A stretch of DNA of 64,000 nt from NCBI RefSeq assembly GCF_003073175.1, contig NZ_QBBX01000005.1:110940-174939 (forward strand), written 5' to 3'. The notes below the pieces were generated by a model. It was not told where the DNA came from. It saw nothing but the letters and a program-made list of their open reading frames with translations, and searched no databases. The position numbers and the translations under genes are program-made. This DNA is from Peribacillus acanthi (GTDB lineage: Bacteria > Bacillota > Bacilli > Bacillales > DSM-1321). Below, in pieces: positions 34,976 to 45,809 of this stretch (position 1 is its first letter; the number at the start of each line of letters is the position of its first letter).

Positions 34976-35904
34976 TACTTCTTACCTCCTGCTAGTCTGA
35001 TACGTGGGTCAATAATTCCATATAAAATATCTACAATAAGAATGATTGTAATAAACAATGCTGCAAAAAGAATGGTAGTACCCATAATTGTAGGATAATC
35101 ATTAACCTGAATGGATTTAACGAATTGCTCACCAATTCCAGGAATTGCGAAAATACGCTCAACTACTAGGGAACCAGACATTAAACCTGCAGCTAAAGGA
35201 CCTAATACTGTAACTACTGGGATTAATGCATTACGTAAAGCATGTTTGAATGCGATTTCAAAGTAGTTTGCACCTTTAGCTTTTGCCAAAGTAATGTAAT
35301 CCGATCCTAAAACCTCAATCATTTCCGTTCTCATGAAACGCGCTGCAATTGAGATTGGGAACATTGCCAAAGCAATTGTTGGTAGGATGGTGTATTCGAA
35401 ACCTTTCCAGAACAGAACTGGAAACCATCCTAATTTAAGACCTACATAATATTGTAATAATCCTGCCAATACAAAACTCGGTACAGACTTACCTACTACG
35501 GCAACAAATGTCGAACCGTAGTCCACCCAAGTGTTTTGTCTGAGAGCAGCAATTACTCCTAAAATAATTCCAATGATTGTACCTATAAACATAGCTTGTA
35601 ATCCTAGTTGTAAAGAAGGACCAATACGATTAACCAACAAGTCTGTAACTGGAGTGTTACTGAATTGGAAAGAGATCCCCAAATCACCTTGTACCAGATT
35701 AGTCATGTAATTCATATATTGAACCGGGATTGGCTCATCCAAACCATATTTGTCTTTCATGATTTGTAATTGCTGAGGGGGTAACTTGGATGCACTAGCA
35801 AACGGGGTACCCGGGATTAACTTCATGAGGAAGAATGTGAGGGATGCGATAATGAATAGAGTAATAAGCATGTACAGTATACGTTGTCCAATGTATTTAA
35901 CCAT
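34975..35904 (-). CDS. oppB: oligopeptide ABC transporter permease OppB, 309 aa
   Basis: Partner permease of OppC. Six helices, with the N-terminal signature LYMLITLFIIASLTFFLMKLIPG (outline) and the EAA loop in AKGANYFEIAFKHALRNALIP (outline). It follows oppA by 144 bases containing a hairpin, so part of the transcripts may stop before it. One-base overlap with oppC. Confidence 0.93.
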   Translation of the reverse strand: MVKYIGQRILYMLITLFIIASLTFFLMKLIPGTPFASASKLPPQQLQIMKDKYGLDEPIPVQYMNYMTNLVQGDLGISFQFSNTPVTDLLVNRIGPSLQLGLQAMFIGTIIGIILGVIAALRQNTWVDYGSTFVAVVGKSVPSFVLAGLLQYYVGLKLGWFPVLFWKGFEYTILPTIALAMFPISIAARFMRTEMIEVLGSDYITLAKAKGANYFEIAFKHALRNALIPVVTVLGPLAAGLMSGSLVVERIFAIPGIGEQFVKSIQVNDYPTIMGTTILFAALFITIILIVDILYGIIDPRIRLAGGKK

Positions 35905-35968
35905 CTCGACACCTCCTGAAAAATCTTAATATTTCGCAAAGTTAGACAATTTCCTTAACAGGGAAAAA

Positions 35969-35995
35969 GAGAGTATATTGAGAAAATATACTCTC
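35969..35995 (-). terminator. oppA-oppB intercistronic hairpin with T run
   Basis: GAGAGTATATT / AATATACTCTC, an 11-bp stem with a five-base loop. On the minus strand it is followed by TTTTT. It probably acts as a partial terminator and mRNA stabiliser so that the binding protein is made in excess. Confidence 0.82.
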
Positions 35996-36048
35996 TTCTG
36001 TTCCTAGTACAGAATTATATACACCTTTTTTTAAAAAGCAATTGGTAA

Positions 36049-37755
36049 TTATTCTGCGTCTGTGATTTCGATCCATTTCCAGCTGTAGTCAGAACCTACG
36101 TTGTGGTATACGAAACCTTTAACCTTAGGAGCGATTAATAGGTTTGTAGCACGTTGGTAAACTGGAGCTAGACCAGCATCTTCTTCAAGAAGGATTCTTT
36201 CAGCTTCTTGTAATGCAGCCCAACGCTCAGCAGGCTTATCAGCAAGCTCGCCCATAGCAGCTTTGATGTTTTTATCATACTCTGGGTTAGAGTAATCCAT
36301 ACGGTTACTTCCACCTTTAGTTACCCAAAGGTCAGAGAATGAAATTGGATCTAAGTAGTCAGCACCCCATCCAGCGAATTGGATGTCATAAGTTTGAGCA
36401 TTGTCACGCTCTAAACGGATAGCGAAAGGAACGCTTTCAAGCTTAATTGTTAAACCTTTAAGGTTAGTTTCTAATTGGTTTTTCATGTACTCGTCAGTTT
36501 TCTTAGATGTTTCAGTGTCTCCACCTAGGTAGCCGATTGTAACTTTGTCAGTACCAAGTTCTTTTAGACCTTGTTCCCAATACTTCTTAGCTTCTTCTAC
36601 GTTATACTCAAGCATGTCTCCGTTTTTCTCACGGAAGTCAGCTCCGCTCTCGTCATAGAAAGAATCTTTAGGAACAGCATAGTTAGCAGGAATTGAACCG
36701 TTGTTCAAGATGCTAGCTGTAAGGTCTTCTTTGTTGAATGCCATAGCGATTGCACGACGAATGTTTTCGTTTTTAAGTGCTGGGTTTTGCTTTTGGTTAA
36801 GTTTTAACCAGAATACAGTAGTTTCTAAGTAACGAAGTAAGCGCTCGTCGCCATCGTATTGAGGAACGATGTCAGAAGATAACTTACCAGTGATATCAAC
36901 TTCACCAGCTTCGAAAGCGTTAACAGCAGATTGAGAATCTTTAACAACGTTTGTAGTTACTTTTGTTAACTTAACGTTTTCAGCATCCCAATAGTTTTCG
37001 TTCTTTTCCATTACCCACTCAGTAGCAGCAGGGCCGTCCCACTTAGTCATTTTGAATGGACCAGAAGCAAGTAGGTTTTCAGCGTTGCTAGCATATTTAC
37101 CAGCAGTAGATTCAAAGAACTTTTGTTGGATCGGATAGAAAGTTCCGAAAGCCATAAGAGCTTTAAAGAAAGGAATTGGTTTTACTAATTTAACTTCTAG
37201 AGTTTTCTCATCAAGAGCTTTAACTCCTAAAGTGTTGATGTCGTAAGGCTTTTTAGCAGCTGCAAGATCAGTGATCTCTTGTGCTCCAGCGATTTTACCG
37301 CCCATCATGTATGGACCGTAAGGAGAAGCAGTTTCTGGATCGATAGCACGTTTCCATGCAAATTCGAAATCAGCAGCAGTGATAGCATCACCGTTAGACC
37401 ATTTTGCGTCTCTGATTTTGAAAGTGTAAGTTTTTCCATCTTCACTTACTGTTGGTTCTTCAGCAGCAAGTCCAAGTTCTGGCTGTTGATCAGCGTTAAT
37501 ACGGTATAGACCTTCACTCATTTGGTTCAAGTATAAGAAACTTGTAGAACCTTCAGCAAGAGCGCTGTCCATAGTTGGAATTTCAGCAGAATCTAGTGTT
37601 TTTAGTTCTTGAGGTACATTAGCTGTTTCAGCAGGAGTATTTCCTTCGTTTTCTCCTTCTGCTTTTTCCTTCTCTTTTCCACCGGTACAAGCCGATAAGA
37701 AAATGCTAAGGACTAATGTAAGAACTAAAAGTAATGAAAATTTTGACTTTTTCAA
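36049..37755 (-). CDS. oppA: oligopeptide-binding lipoprotein OppA, 568 aa
   Basis: Solute-binding protein of Opp. Signal peptide with lipobox LSAC, so it is lipid-anchored outside the membrane. The SBP_bac_5 fold is recognisable: DSALAEGSTSFLYLNQMSEGLY (outline), TFKIRDAKWSNGDAITAADF (outline), and near the end QEAERILLEEDAGLAPVY. The start is either GTG 37764 or TTG 37755; AAGGGG is 8 bases before the TTG, so TTG is preferred. First gene of the operon. Confidence 0.94.
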   Translation of the reverse strand: MKKSKFSLLLVLTLVLSIFLSACTGGKEKEKAEGENEGNTPAETANVPQELKTLDSAEIPTMDSALAEGSTSFLYLNQMSEGLYRINADQQPELGLAAEEPTVSEDGKTYTFKIRDAKWSNGDAITAADFEFAWKRAIDPETASPYGPYMMGGKIAGAQEITDLAAAKKPYDINTLGVKALDEKTLEVKLVKPIPFFKALMAFGTFYPIQQKFFESTAGKYASNAENLLASGPFKMTKWDGPAATEWVMEKNENYWDAENVKLTKVTTNVVKDSQSAVNAFEAGEVDITGKLSSDIVPQYDGDERLLRYLETTVFWLKLNQKQNPALKNENIRRAIAMAFNKEDLTASILNNGSIPANYAVPKDSFYDESGADFREKNGDMLEYNVEEAKKYWEQGLKELGTDKVTIGYLGGDTETSKKTDEYMKNQLETNLKGLTIKLESVPFAIRLERDNAQTYDIQFAGWGADYLDPISFSDLWVTKGGSNRMDYSNPEYDKNIKAAMGELADKPAERWAALQEAERILLEEDAGLAPVYQRATNLLIAPKVKGFVYHNVGSDYSWKWIEITDAE

Positions 37756-37764
37756 ATTTGACAC

Positions 37765-38151
37765 CCCTTTTATGTTTTAAAAATTCTTACAATGTTCATT
37801 ATACATTTTTCTGATTATTTGTAAATTAACTTTTTCAATAAAATTTACAGAAATATTATAAAAATCATATTTCCGTTACAAAAAATAGGTCTTTATACCT
37901 ATAATAAAACATTTTATTTTGGTAAAGTACTAATGAATTTAAGCTACATTCATGTTTATTCCCCATTCCAAAATCAGTAAAAAACACTAGTTAATTATTC
38001 CTTTTTTACCAAAGAAATTTATTTGACAGCACTTCCCTCTATATAATGTTATTCAAATATAACTTCTATACACTTTTTCAATTCGTTGTCAGTTTGATAT
38101 ACTTTTAATTAATTCATTGGGTAGCATATTATTCTAAGGAGATGAAATTAA
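37765..38151. other. 387-base divergent promoter region oppA / DUF3899 gene
   Basis: Very AT-rich and without a gene. Near the oppA side it carries two CodY-like boxes (separate entry). Confidence 0.6.
37805..37856. promoter_or_regulatory. two candidate CodY boxes upstream of oppA
   Basis: ATTTTTCTGATTATT (37805-37819) and AATTTACAGAAATAT (37842-37856) each match 12 of 15 positions of the CodY consensus AATTTTCWGAAAATT. They lie about 50 and 90 bases before the oppA start. CodY control of peptide transporters is known in B. subtilis; here it is inferred. Confidence 0.45.
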
Positions 38152-38520
38152 TTGAAGCGTATAAGCGTTTCTGTTTTAGTTTTAATGGCACTTATCCTTT
38201 TATCCTGCTTATTTCTATATAAAAGGATTCATTTAGTAGATTTTATTAATTTAACTTTTTATGTATCAGGCACATTGATTATTTTTTCACTATTACTTCT
38301 TGTACTAGAGAAGGGGTTTTTCGATGTAATCAGTCACAGCTTTCGTTTACTTTTCTCACGTAATAATAAAAAGAGATTTGGTCATTTGGCAGAGGAGGAT
38401 GAAGAACAAGGGTTTACTCGCCTTTCAGATTTAATCACTTTTGACTATTCTTGGACATTATGGACAGGACTCATTTTATTTGGGTTTATGTTAATAGGTC
38501 TCTTGTTTTATTATCAATAA
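38152..38520 (+). CDS. DUF3899 membrane protein, 122 aa
   Basis: Three membrane helices: residues about 5-24, 35-54 and 98-119. Between them is a polar segment (LFSRNNKKRFGHLAEEDEEQGF). The pattern and the position just upstream of trpS fit the DUF3899 family of Bacillaceae. The start is TTG with AAGGAG 10 bases upstream. An ATG at 38142 in another frame is not used. Function unknown. Confidence 0.72.
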   Translation: MKRISVSVLVLMALILLSCLFLYKRIHLVDFINLTFYVSGTLIIFSLLLLVLEKGFFDVISHSFRLLFSRNNKKRFGHLAEEDEEQGFTRLSDLITFDYSWTLWTGLILFGFMLIGLLFYYQ

Positions 38521-38570
38521 GAATAAAAAACATTTTCCTTGTCTAGTATTTCTGACATATGAAATAATGA

Positions 38571-39596
<1,026 letters not shown>

Positions 39597-39637
39597 AAAA
39601 GCGGCTGAGTCCCCAAAAATGGGACCAGCCGTTTTTC
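39597..39637. terminator. bidirectional terminator trpS / yjbA
   Basis: AAAAAGCGGCTG...CAGCCGTTTTT with inner GTCCC/GGGAC pairing. It serves both convergent genes. Confidence 0.88.
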
Positions 39638-39661
39638 TATTATGATTAGATTTCTGATTAA

Positions 39662-40417
39662 TTAAAGCATCGTAGGCCTGTCCCCTACTTCCATCTCCCA
39701 TAGCTTCTCGAAAAATGGTTGTCCTTTAATTAAGTTTTCACATAATTGTAGATGTTTGCTTGTCCAACCATATTGAACTTCTTCAAAGAGCTCTTCCCAT
39801 GCTTTCTCAAACTCTAAGTCTTGAATGTCCATGTATTTATGGGGAGCCCATTCTGTATACCAATATCTTATTTCTGGAGTATTCTTAGAAGTATGTAATT
39901 GATCAAGTGCCATAAAAAGTAACTGTTTTAATTGTCTTTCTTTTCTTGTCAATCCACTCATATAATCTGGAGCGGGAGACAAAATATGATATTCTTTTTT
40001 CTGAAGACCAGCATTATTAAATCTGTATTCCTTTACAGGATGGTTTTCCACCATGTCATACACTAATTGTTCTTGCCTCGGAATTAAACGACTTTTTCGA
40101 ATGGGAATCGTGTATCCAATCGTGTCTACAGCTAGAATTCCTGTTCCATCTGTAACGATAAAGCAATAGTCCAACTGTGTTCGTTCATGGTTTTTTCTCA
40201 AGAATGCTTTTTGATAAACATCATTCAATAAATCTTGAGGGAGCTCGGCTAAATCATTCTCAATGTAGTGAAATAACGTGGTTGTTACTTTTAGCAAAGG
40301 TACTTGGTCAAGCAATTCTATACCATCTTCTTTTCTCCATTCGTGGAAATGGCATATATTATAGCCGTTTTCTTCACCTTCAAACCAATTCACCCAAACA
40401 TCATGGAGATATAACAT
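39662..40417 (-). CDS. yjbA: UPF0736 family protein YjbA, 251 aa
   Basis: Soluble protein matching B. subtilis YjbA in size, position (next to trpS) and sequence style, e.g. the N-terminus [20 protein letters not shown] and the [13 protein letters not shown] segment. No catalytic motif is evident. Function unknown. GGTGAGGGA precedes the ATG. It is convergent with trpS, sharing a terminator. Confidence 0.85.
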   Translation of the reverse strand: MLYLHDVWVNWFEGEENGYNICHFHEWRKEDGIELLDQVPLLKVTTTLFHYIENDLAELPQDLLNDVYQKAFLRKNHERTQLDYCFIVTDGTGILAVDTIGYTIPIRKSRLIPRQEQLVYDMVENHPVKEYRFNNAGLQKKEYHILSPAPDYMSGLTRKERQLKQLLFMALDQLHTSKNTPEIRYWYTEWAPHKYMDIQDLEFEKAWEELFEEVQYGWTSKHLQLCENLIKGQPFFEKLWEMEVGDRPTML

Positions 40418-40708
40418 ATTTGATCCCTCACCTACTTGTAAGCTATTTGTCCATAAGTATAGTCATTGTAGGGAGAAATTATTCCTTTTTAGCAAATCGT
40501 TGGACTTATTTTTAGAGGACTGGAAATTGAGGGGGAATTCGTTTTTTTTCGTCACTCACTTCATGCATGATTTCGTAGCATAGCTGTGTGCTGCCTTGCG
40601 ACGAGCTGAAACATCATTTTTCTAAAATTACTGATGGCTCAGCAGCAATTGTTTTTATCTATTTCAAAAAAACAATCGGCAAAATTTCATAGAAAGAGTA
40701 ACTTATCT

Positions 40709-40966
40709 TTATTTCGAGGAAAAAGGCATTCTGTCTAATAAACTAAGGATTACTATAATCATCCCTATAGGAATAATGTATAGTTCGAGTCTTCCAACAA
40801 TGAATTTTCCAAATTCAGTGAGAGTATGGCCAGTGGTTAACATATTCAAATAACCAATGCAGCTTACCGCTCCTGAAACTGCCATTCCACTTCCAATAAA
40901 TATTGATAAAACACGAACTATATAATATAAGATAGACTCAATTAACCCATCGTCTTTCCGTGTCAC
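40709..40966 (-). CDS. small membrane protein with two helices, 85 aa
   Basis: Unrecognised. The hydrophobic stretches are LYYIVRVLSIFIGSGMAVSGAV (about residues 13-34) and LYIIPIGMIIVILSLL (about 62-77). Start GTG with a strong GGAGG 8 bases upstream. It precedes nothing on the same strand within 290 bases, while appC lies just upstream of its promoter side. The 40418-40708 gap downstream shows no gene. Function unknown. Confidence 0.65.
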   Translation of the reverse strand: MTRKDDGLIESILYYIVRVLSIFIGSGMAVSGAVSCIGYLNMLTTGHTLTEFGKFIVGRLELYIIPIGMIIVILSLLDRMPFSSK

Positions 40967-41062
40967 ATGGACTACCTCCTACATGTTTTCTTTCCTGTTT
41001 CTTCTTATTTATATATGCCAAAATCAAGGTGAAAAGTACAAGCCTTTTAGCAAGACACAAAA

Positions 41063-41101
41063 AAATAAAATCCACCTCAAGTGGAGAGATGGATTTTATT
41101 T
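41063..41101 (-). terminator. terminator after appC
   Basis: AAATAAAATCCA / TGGATTTTATTT. The stem includes the appC stop codon. Confidence 0.82.
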
Positions 41102-42016
41102 AGCAGATTTAGGATTAAATGCATCCTTTAAACCTTCACCAATAAAGTTAATGGAAAGTATAACTAGTGTTAAAACAGTAGCAGGAGGAATCCAAATCCA
41201 CCATTTATTCGCCAATACATCCGGACTTCTTGCTTCTTGTACCATGTTACCCCATGTTGGAATGGTCATAGGTACTCCAAAACCAAGATAGCTAAGACCT
41301 GTTTCAGCAACGATCATAACAGCCATTAAGATTGTTGCTTGTACGATGATGGTTGATAAAACGTTCGGTAAAAGGTGCTTTACAATGACTTTGAATGAAT
41401 TACAACCAATAGAGATAGCAGCTAGGATGTATTCATTTTCTTTCTCCGCCATGACTTTACTTCGAATTAACCTTGCTGTACTCGTCCAACCAAGAATACT
41501 AATGACGAGAATCAATGTTCCGACTCCAGATTCCACAAAAATCGATCTAATTACGATAACTAAAAGGATGAATGGGAATGTCATGACGAAATCGGTAAAT
41601 CTCATTAATGCTCCATCTATAAAGCCACCGAAGTACCCTGAAACTGAACCTACGATTGTTCCAGTGATAATCACAAGTGCAGTGATGGATATAGCTAGTT
41701 TTAAAGAAGTTTGGCCACCATGTAGAATACGAGGCCAAATTTCTCTTCCAGATTTATCTGTTCCGAGGAAAAATTCAGATGAAGGCTCTTTACTAATTTG
41801 TGTTAACTTAATTTTAGCTGTTTCCTCAACTGGTACCGTTAACGGTTCAGCAAGTGCGCATAAGGCGACCACAGTTAAAAAGAATAGTAAACTGACCATT
41901 GCAATTTTATTTTTCAAGAAACGTCTACGAGCAATAGCCCATGGAGATTGACTTTTTCTTGGTTTAGTATGCTTAATGTCAGCTGTTTTGTTACGGGTTG
42001 ATAACGTTGGTTCCAT
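41096..42016 (-). CDS. appC: oligopeptide ABC transporter permease AppC, 306 aa
   Basis: BPD permease of the App importer, second oligopeptide system. The first helix is at about residues 38-57, then the extracytoplasmic loop with FLGTDKSGREIWPRI, and five further helices. EAA loop: AAISIGCNSFKVIVKHLLPN (outline). Last gene of appD-F-A-B-C, the B. subtilis order, 14 bases after appB. Confidence 0.92.
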   Translation of the reverse strand: MEPTLSTRNKTADIKHTKPRKSQSPWAIARRRFLKNKIAMVSLLFFLTVVALCALAEPLTVPVEETAKIKLTQISKEPSSEFFLGTDKSGREIWPRILHGGQTSLKLAISITALVIITGTIVGSVSGYFGGFIDGALMRFTDFVMTFPFILLVIVIRSIFVESGVGTLILVISILGWTSTARLIRSKVMAEKENEYILAAISIGCNSFKVIVKHLLPNVLSTIIVQATILMAVMIVAETGLSYLGFGVPMTIPTWGNMVQEARSPDVLANKWWIWIPPATVLTLVILSINFIGEGLKDAFNPKSAK

Positions 42017-42030
42017 TTACACTCACCTGC

Positions 42031-42996
42031 CTAACCTAAACGAATTCGTGGATCTACTAAACCGTATAGTAAATCTGCAATTAAATTTCCAATGAGGGTC
42101 AATATTGTAAGCATCATTGTAACAGCCATCATTACAGAATAATCGCGGGCATTAACTGATTCTACGAATAGAGAGCCAACACCAGGATATGTAAAGATCG
42201 ATTCAATAATTACTGCTCCACCAAAGATATTGGCTATGTCAAAACCAAGTAATGTTACGATTGGAATGACTGAGTTTCTTAAAATATGTTTATTGAAGAT
42301 AGTAGATTCGCTAGTACCCTTAGCTCTTGCAGTACGTACATAATCTTTCCTAGCACTTTCAATCATGTCATTACGTAAGAACTGAGTATATGATGCAGTG
42401 GACATTGCACCTAATACAAGTGCAGGTAGTAATGTATGCTTAAGTTTGTCCAGATAATAACCAAAAGTGCCTATTTCTGAATCAAAGCTTACACTTCCAC
42501 TTGCAGGTACCCAACCTAACTTAATTGCAAAAACGTAGATAACAACTAAGGCAGCAACAAAGCTTGGAATAGCTAGTGCTAAATAGTTAATGGCCGATAT
42601 CCCATAATCACCTACAGAATAAGCATGTCTACCTGAGTATCTTCCCATTAAGAATGCAAGCATATAAGTTATCATTAAAGACATGATGCCAAGTAAAATC
42701 GTGTTTGGTAAGCGAGATGCTACCAGTTCAGATACTTCCCTTTTGTGTATAAAAGAATCCCCAAAATCTCCTTTTACGACTCCGCCCATCCATCTAAAAT
42801 ATTGCACATAGATTGGATCATTAAGTCCCATCTTTTCACGCATATCTTCAATGTATTCTGGATCTGAATTAAGAGGGTCGATTTTGCCAGTAAGGGCATC
42901 CCCTGGCATCATTTTGGCCAGGGAAAATACCACTACTGAGATAAGGATAATCAAAGGAATCATACCTAATATTCTACGAAGTGTATATTGCAGCAT
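42031..42996 (-). CDS. appB: oligopeptide ABC transporter permease AppB, 321 aa
   Basis: Partner permease of AppC, with six helices. Start signature LRRILGMIPLIILISVVVFSLAKMMPGD (outline); the EAA loop includes RAKGTSESTIFNKHILRNS. AAGGAG precedes the ATG. It starts 36 bases after appA. C-terminus LLYGLVDPRIRLG is typical of the family. Confidence 0.92.
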   Translation of the reverse strand: MLQYTLRRILGMIPLIILISVVVFSLAKMMPGDALTGKIDPLNSDPEYIEDMREKMGLNDPIYVQYFRWMGGVVKGDFGDSFIHKREVSELVASRLPNTILLGIMSLMITYMLAFLMGRYSGRHAYSVGDYGISAINYLALAIPSFVAALVVIYVFAIKLGWVPASGSVSFDSEIGTFGYYLDKLKHTLLPALVLGAMSTASYTQFLRNDMIESARKDYVRTARAKGTSESTIFNKHILRNSVIPIVTLLGFDIANIFGGAVIIESIFTYPGVGSLFVESVNARDYSVMMAVTMMLTILTLIGNLIADLLYGLVDPRIRLG

Positions 42997-43032
42997 TCGG
43001 CATTCTCCTTATCAAGAAAACTTTCTAATCTA

Positions 43033-44754
43033 TTACTCAGTTACGCTCCATAAGTGGAAATCATCAGTTCCAAGTGGAGTAACTTTTACGTTTTGTACAC
43101 GTTTGTTGATTGCCCATGGATCTTCACGTTGCTCGAAGAAGATTACAGGAAGCTCTTCGTTGACAAGTTTTTGCCACTCGAAGTAAACATTTTTACGGTG
43201 TTCCATAACATCTGTGCCATCAGTTGGGAATTGAACACCCTTCTTGATTAGCTCATCAGATTCAGCAGAGAACCATCTCCACATATTCCACTTGTCAGTG
43301 GATAACCAAATACCAGATGGATCTGGGTCATTTGAAAGTCCCCATGCACCCATGAATGTTTCAACTGATGGATCGTCTTTTTCGATTGTGTCATAGAATA
43401 GGTTGAAGTCTTTTAATGCTCCACCATTAATTTTTGCATTGATACCGATTTCTTGCCAAGATTGAACGATGAATTGTGCACGTGCTTCAGAAGTTTCAGC
43501 ACCACTCATAGCATCAAAGTTAACTGTGAATGGTTTGCCATTTGGATCTTCAACGAATCCATCGCCATCTTTATCTTTGAATCCAGCTTCGTCTAGTAAT
43601 TTCTTAGCTTTTTCTACATCGTACTCATATGTGTTAATTTGATCGTCACCAATTTTCGCCCAAGAAACTGATGGGAATGGAACGTTTAACGGCTGTCCAA
43701 GTCCGCTAGCAAAAGATTCGATGAATGCTTCACGATTTAAAGCGTGAGCCATTGCATGACGTAGGTTTTTGTTTTGGAACTTCTTGTTATCAGATACTAC
43801 TACACCTTTTTTAGTGTCATAATGACCCCAGTCAAAGCCGATATAGCTGTAAGAAAGAGCTGGAGTTGTTACAGCGTTTACGTTTTCAAGTTTAGAAATA
43901 TTTTCCCATTGATCTTTTGGTGCTTCGATAATATCGATTTCACCGTTTTCAATAAGACCTTGCGCTAAAGCACCATCAACGATTTTGTAAACAACAGCAT
44001 CCAATTTCGGTTTACCTTGCCAGTAATCGTCGTTGCGTACTAGCTCAACGCTTTCACCTGGTACGATTTTAGAAACTTTGAATGGTCCAACCCCGATTGG
44101 AGTTTTACGGATTTGGTCAGCATCTACTAATTCTTTAGCAGAGATGTCGCCATAGTAGTGTTTTGGTTCTGGAATAGACCAGATATTGTCAATTACGTTG
44201 ATAGAAGGCTCTGTTAGAGTAACTTCTACTGTGTAAGGATCTACGACTTTAATACCTTCGATTTTGTCAGCTTTACCATCTTTGTACTCTTGAGCACCTT
44301 TGATCATAGCTACGTTAGCAAAACGAGGGCCTTCGTATGTAGGATCAGCGATTAGGTACCAAGCATACTCCATGTCTTCCATAGTTAACTCTTCACCATC
44401 ATGCCATTTAACGCCTTCTTTAAGCTTAAACGTAAGCTTCATTTTATCTTCAGAGATTTCCCAAGTAGCCAAGTTAGGCTCAGATTGAAGCTCATCATTT
44501 ACTGAGAATAAACCTTCGTGCATGAATTGAAGGATGTTTGCATCATCTTCTCCTTCATAGAATGCGTAAGATAATACGCCTTTAAATGGTTGTGTATAAC
44601 CGAATGTAACTCTTCCACCTTCAACAGGCTTCTTTTCTTCTGATTTTGCTGGATCTTTTTTAGTAGTTGTTGTTTTTTCTCCGCCCGAGCATGCAGCAAG
44701 GAACATTGATAAAACAAGCATAATGGACGCTAGCCAAAACGCTTTCTTTTTCAT
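43033..44754 (-). CDS. appA: oligopeptide-binding lipoprotein AppA, 573 aa
   Basis: Solute-binding lipoprotein of App, with lipobox LAAC after a 20-residue signal peptide. SBP_bac_5 features: FTYTQ-like GYTQPFKGVLSYAFYEG, KLTFKLKEGVKWHDGEELTMEDMEYAW (outline). In B. subtilis App accepts longer peptides than Opp. In lab strain 168 appA is broken; here it is intact. Ribosome site GGGGGG precedes the ATG. Confidence 0.92.
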   Translation of the reverse strand: MKKKAFWLASIMLVLSMFLAACSGGEKTTTTKKDPAKSEEKKPVEGGRVTFGYTQPFKGVLSYAFYEGEDDANILQFMHEGLFSVNDELQSEPNLATWEISEDKMKLTFKLKEGVKWHDGEELTMEDMEYAWYLIADPTYEGPRFANVAMIKGAQEYKDGKADKIEGIKVVDPYTVEVTLTEPSINVIDNIWSIPEPKHYYGDISAKELVDADQIRKTPIGVGPFKVSKIVPGESVELVRNDDYWQGKPKLDAVVYKIVDGALAQGLIENGEIDIIEAPKDQWENISKLENVNAVTTPALSYSYIGFDWGHYDTKKGVVVSDNKKFQNKNLRHAMAHALNREAFIESFASGLGQPLNVPFPSVSWAKIGDDQINTYEYDVEKAKKLLDEAGFKDKDGDGFVEDPNGKPFTVNFDAMSGAETSEARAQFIVQSWQEIGINAKINGGALKDFNLFYDTIEKDDPSVETFMGAWGLSNDPDPSGIWLSTDKWNMWRWFSAESDELIKKGVQFPTDGTDVMEHRKNVYFEWQKLVNEELPVIFFEQREDPWAINKRVQNVKVTPLGTDDFHLWSVTE

Positions 44755-44795
44755 TTGTTTCCCCCCAAATCGTATGATTTTAATTTAAAGACTTA

Positions 44796-45809
44796 CTAGT
44801 TATATAAGTGACAAGCAACTCTCTGCCCAGGCTTCACCTCCCTTAAAGCTGGCTTAACCTGAGAACATTCCGGCATCGCAACTGGACACCTTGGATGGAA
44901 TGGACAACCAGATGGAGGATTAATTGGACTTGGGACATCGCCTTCAAGTACAATTCGTTCCTTCTTCTTTCTTGGATCCGGTTCAGGAATAGCTGATATT
45001 AATGCTTTTGTATAAGGATGAAGCGGATCGTCATAAATGGACTTCTTATCCGCGATTTCCACTAGGTTTCCTAGATACATAACCCCGATTCGATCACTCA
45101 TATGTTTAACAACACTTAAATCATGGGCAATAAATAGGTAGGTCAAGCCAAATTCATCTTGTAATTCTCTAAGTAGATTCAAAACTTGAGATTGCACTGA
45201 AACATCGAGTGCCGAAACAGGTTCGTCGGCAATGATTAGCTTCGGCCTTAGAGCTAGTGCTCTTGCAATACCAATACGTTGCCTTTGACCTCCGGAGAAT
45301 TCATGTGCATATTTGTAATAGGCATCCTCTGGGAGACCAACTTTTCCAAGAAGTTCCATTACTTCATCCTTCAATTCAGCCTTGCTCTTGTTCGTAAAAT
45401 TACGGATTGGTTCAGAAACAATGTCACCGACCATCTGAGTAGGGTTCAAGGATGCATATGGGTCTTGGAAAACCATTTGTATATCTTTTCGGATATTTCG
45501 AAGGGTAGATCCACCAATTTTTGTGATGTCTTTTCCATCAAATAGGATTGTGCCATCTGTTGGTTTCAATAATCTTAGCAATGTTCTACCAGCAGTCGAT
45601 TTACCACAACCTGACTCACCCACGAGCCCTAATGTTTCTCCTTTATTAATTTCAAAGGAGATGTCATCTACTGCCTTCACCATACCGATTACTTTTCTTA
45701 AAAACCCTCCCTTAACAGGGTAATAGGTTTTAAGATTTTTAACTTCTAGAAGCTTTTCTGACGATTTGTTTCCAGAACTGTTCTTGTCCTTTACTTCAGT
45801 AACGCTCAT
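44796..45809 (-). CDS. appF: oligopeptide ABC transporter ATP-binding protein AppF, 337 aa
   Basis: ATPase with Walker [10 protein letters not shown], signature [15 protein letters not shown], Walker B LIIADEPVSALD, and the C-terminal cysteine motif CPFHPRCPVAMPEC seen in Opp-type ATPases. Its ATG overlaps the appD stop by one base (TAATG), implying coupling. Followed by appA after 41 bases. Confidence 0.93.
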   Translation of the reverse strand: MSVTEVKDKNSSGNKSSEKLLEVKNLKTYYPVKGGFLRKVIGMVKAVDDISFEINKGETLGLVGESGCGKSTAGRTLLRLLKPTDGTILFDGKDITKIGGSTLRNIRKDIQMVFQDPYASLNPTQMVGDIVSEPIRNFTNKSKAELKDEVMELLGKVGLPEDAYYKYAHEFSGGQRQRIGIARALALRPKLIIADEPVSALDVSVQSQVLNLLRELQDEFGLTYLFIAHDLSVVKHMSDRIGVMYLGNLVEIADKKSIYDDPLHPYTKALISAIPEPDPRKKKERIVLEGDVPSPINPPSGCPFHPRCPVAMPECSQVKPALREVKPGQRVACHLYN

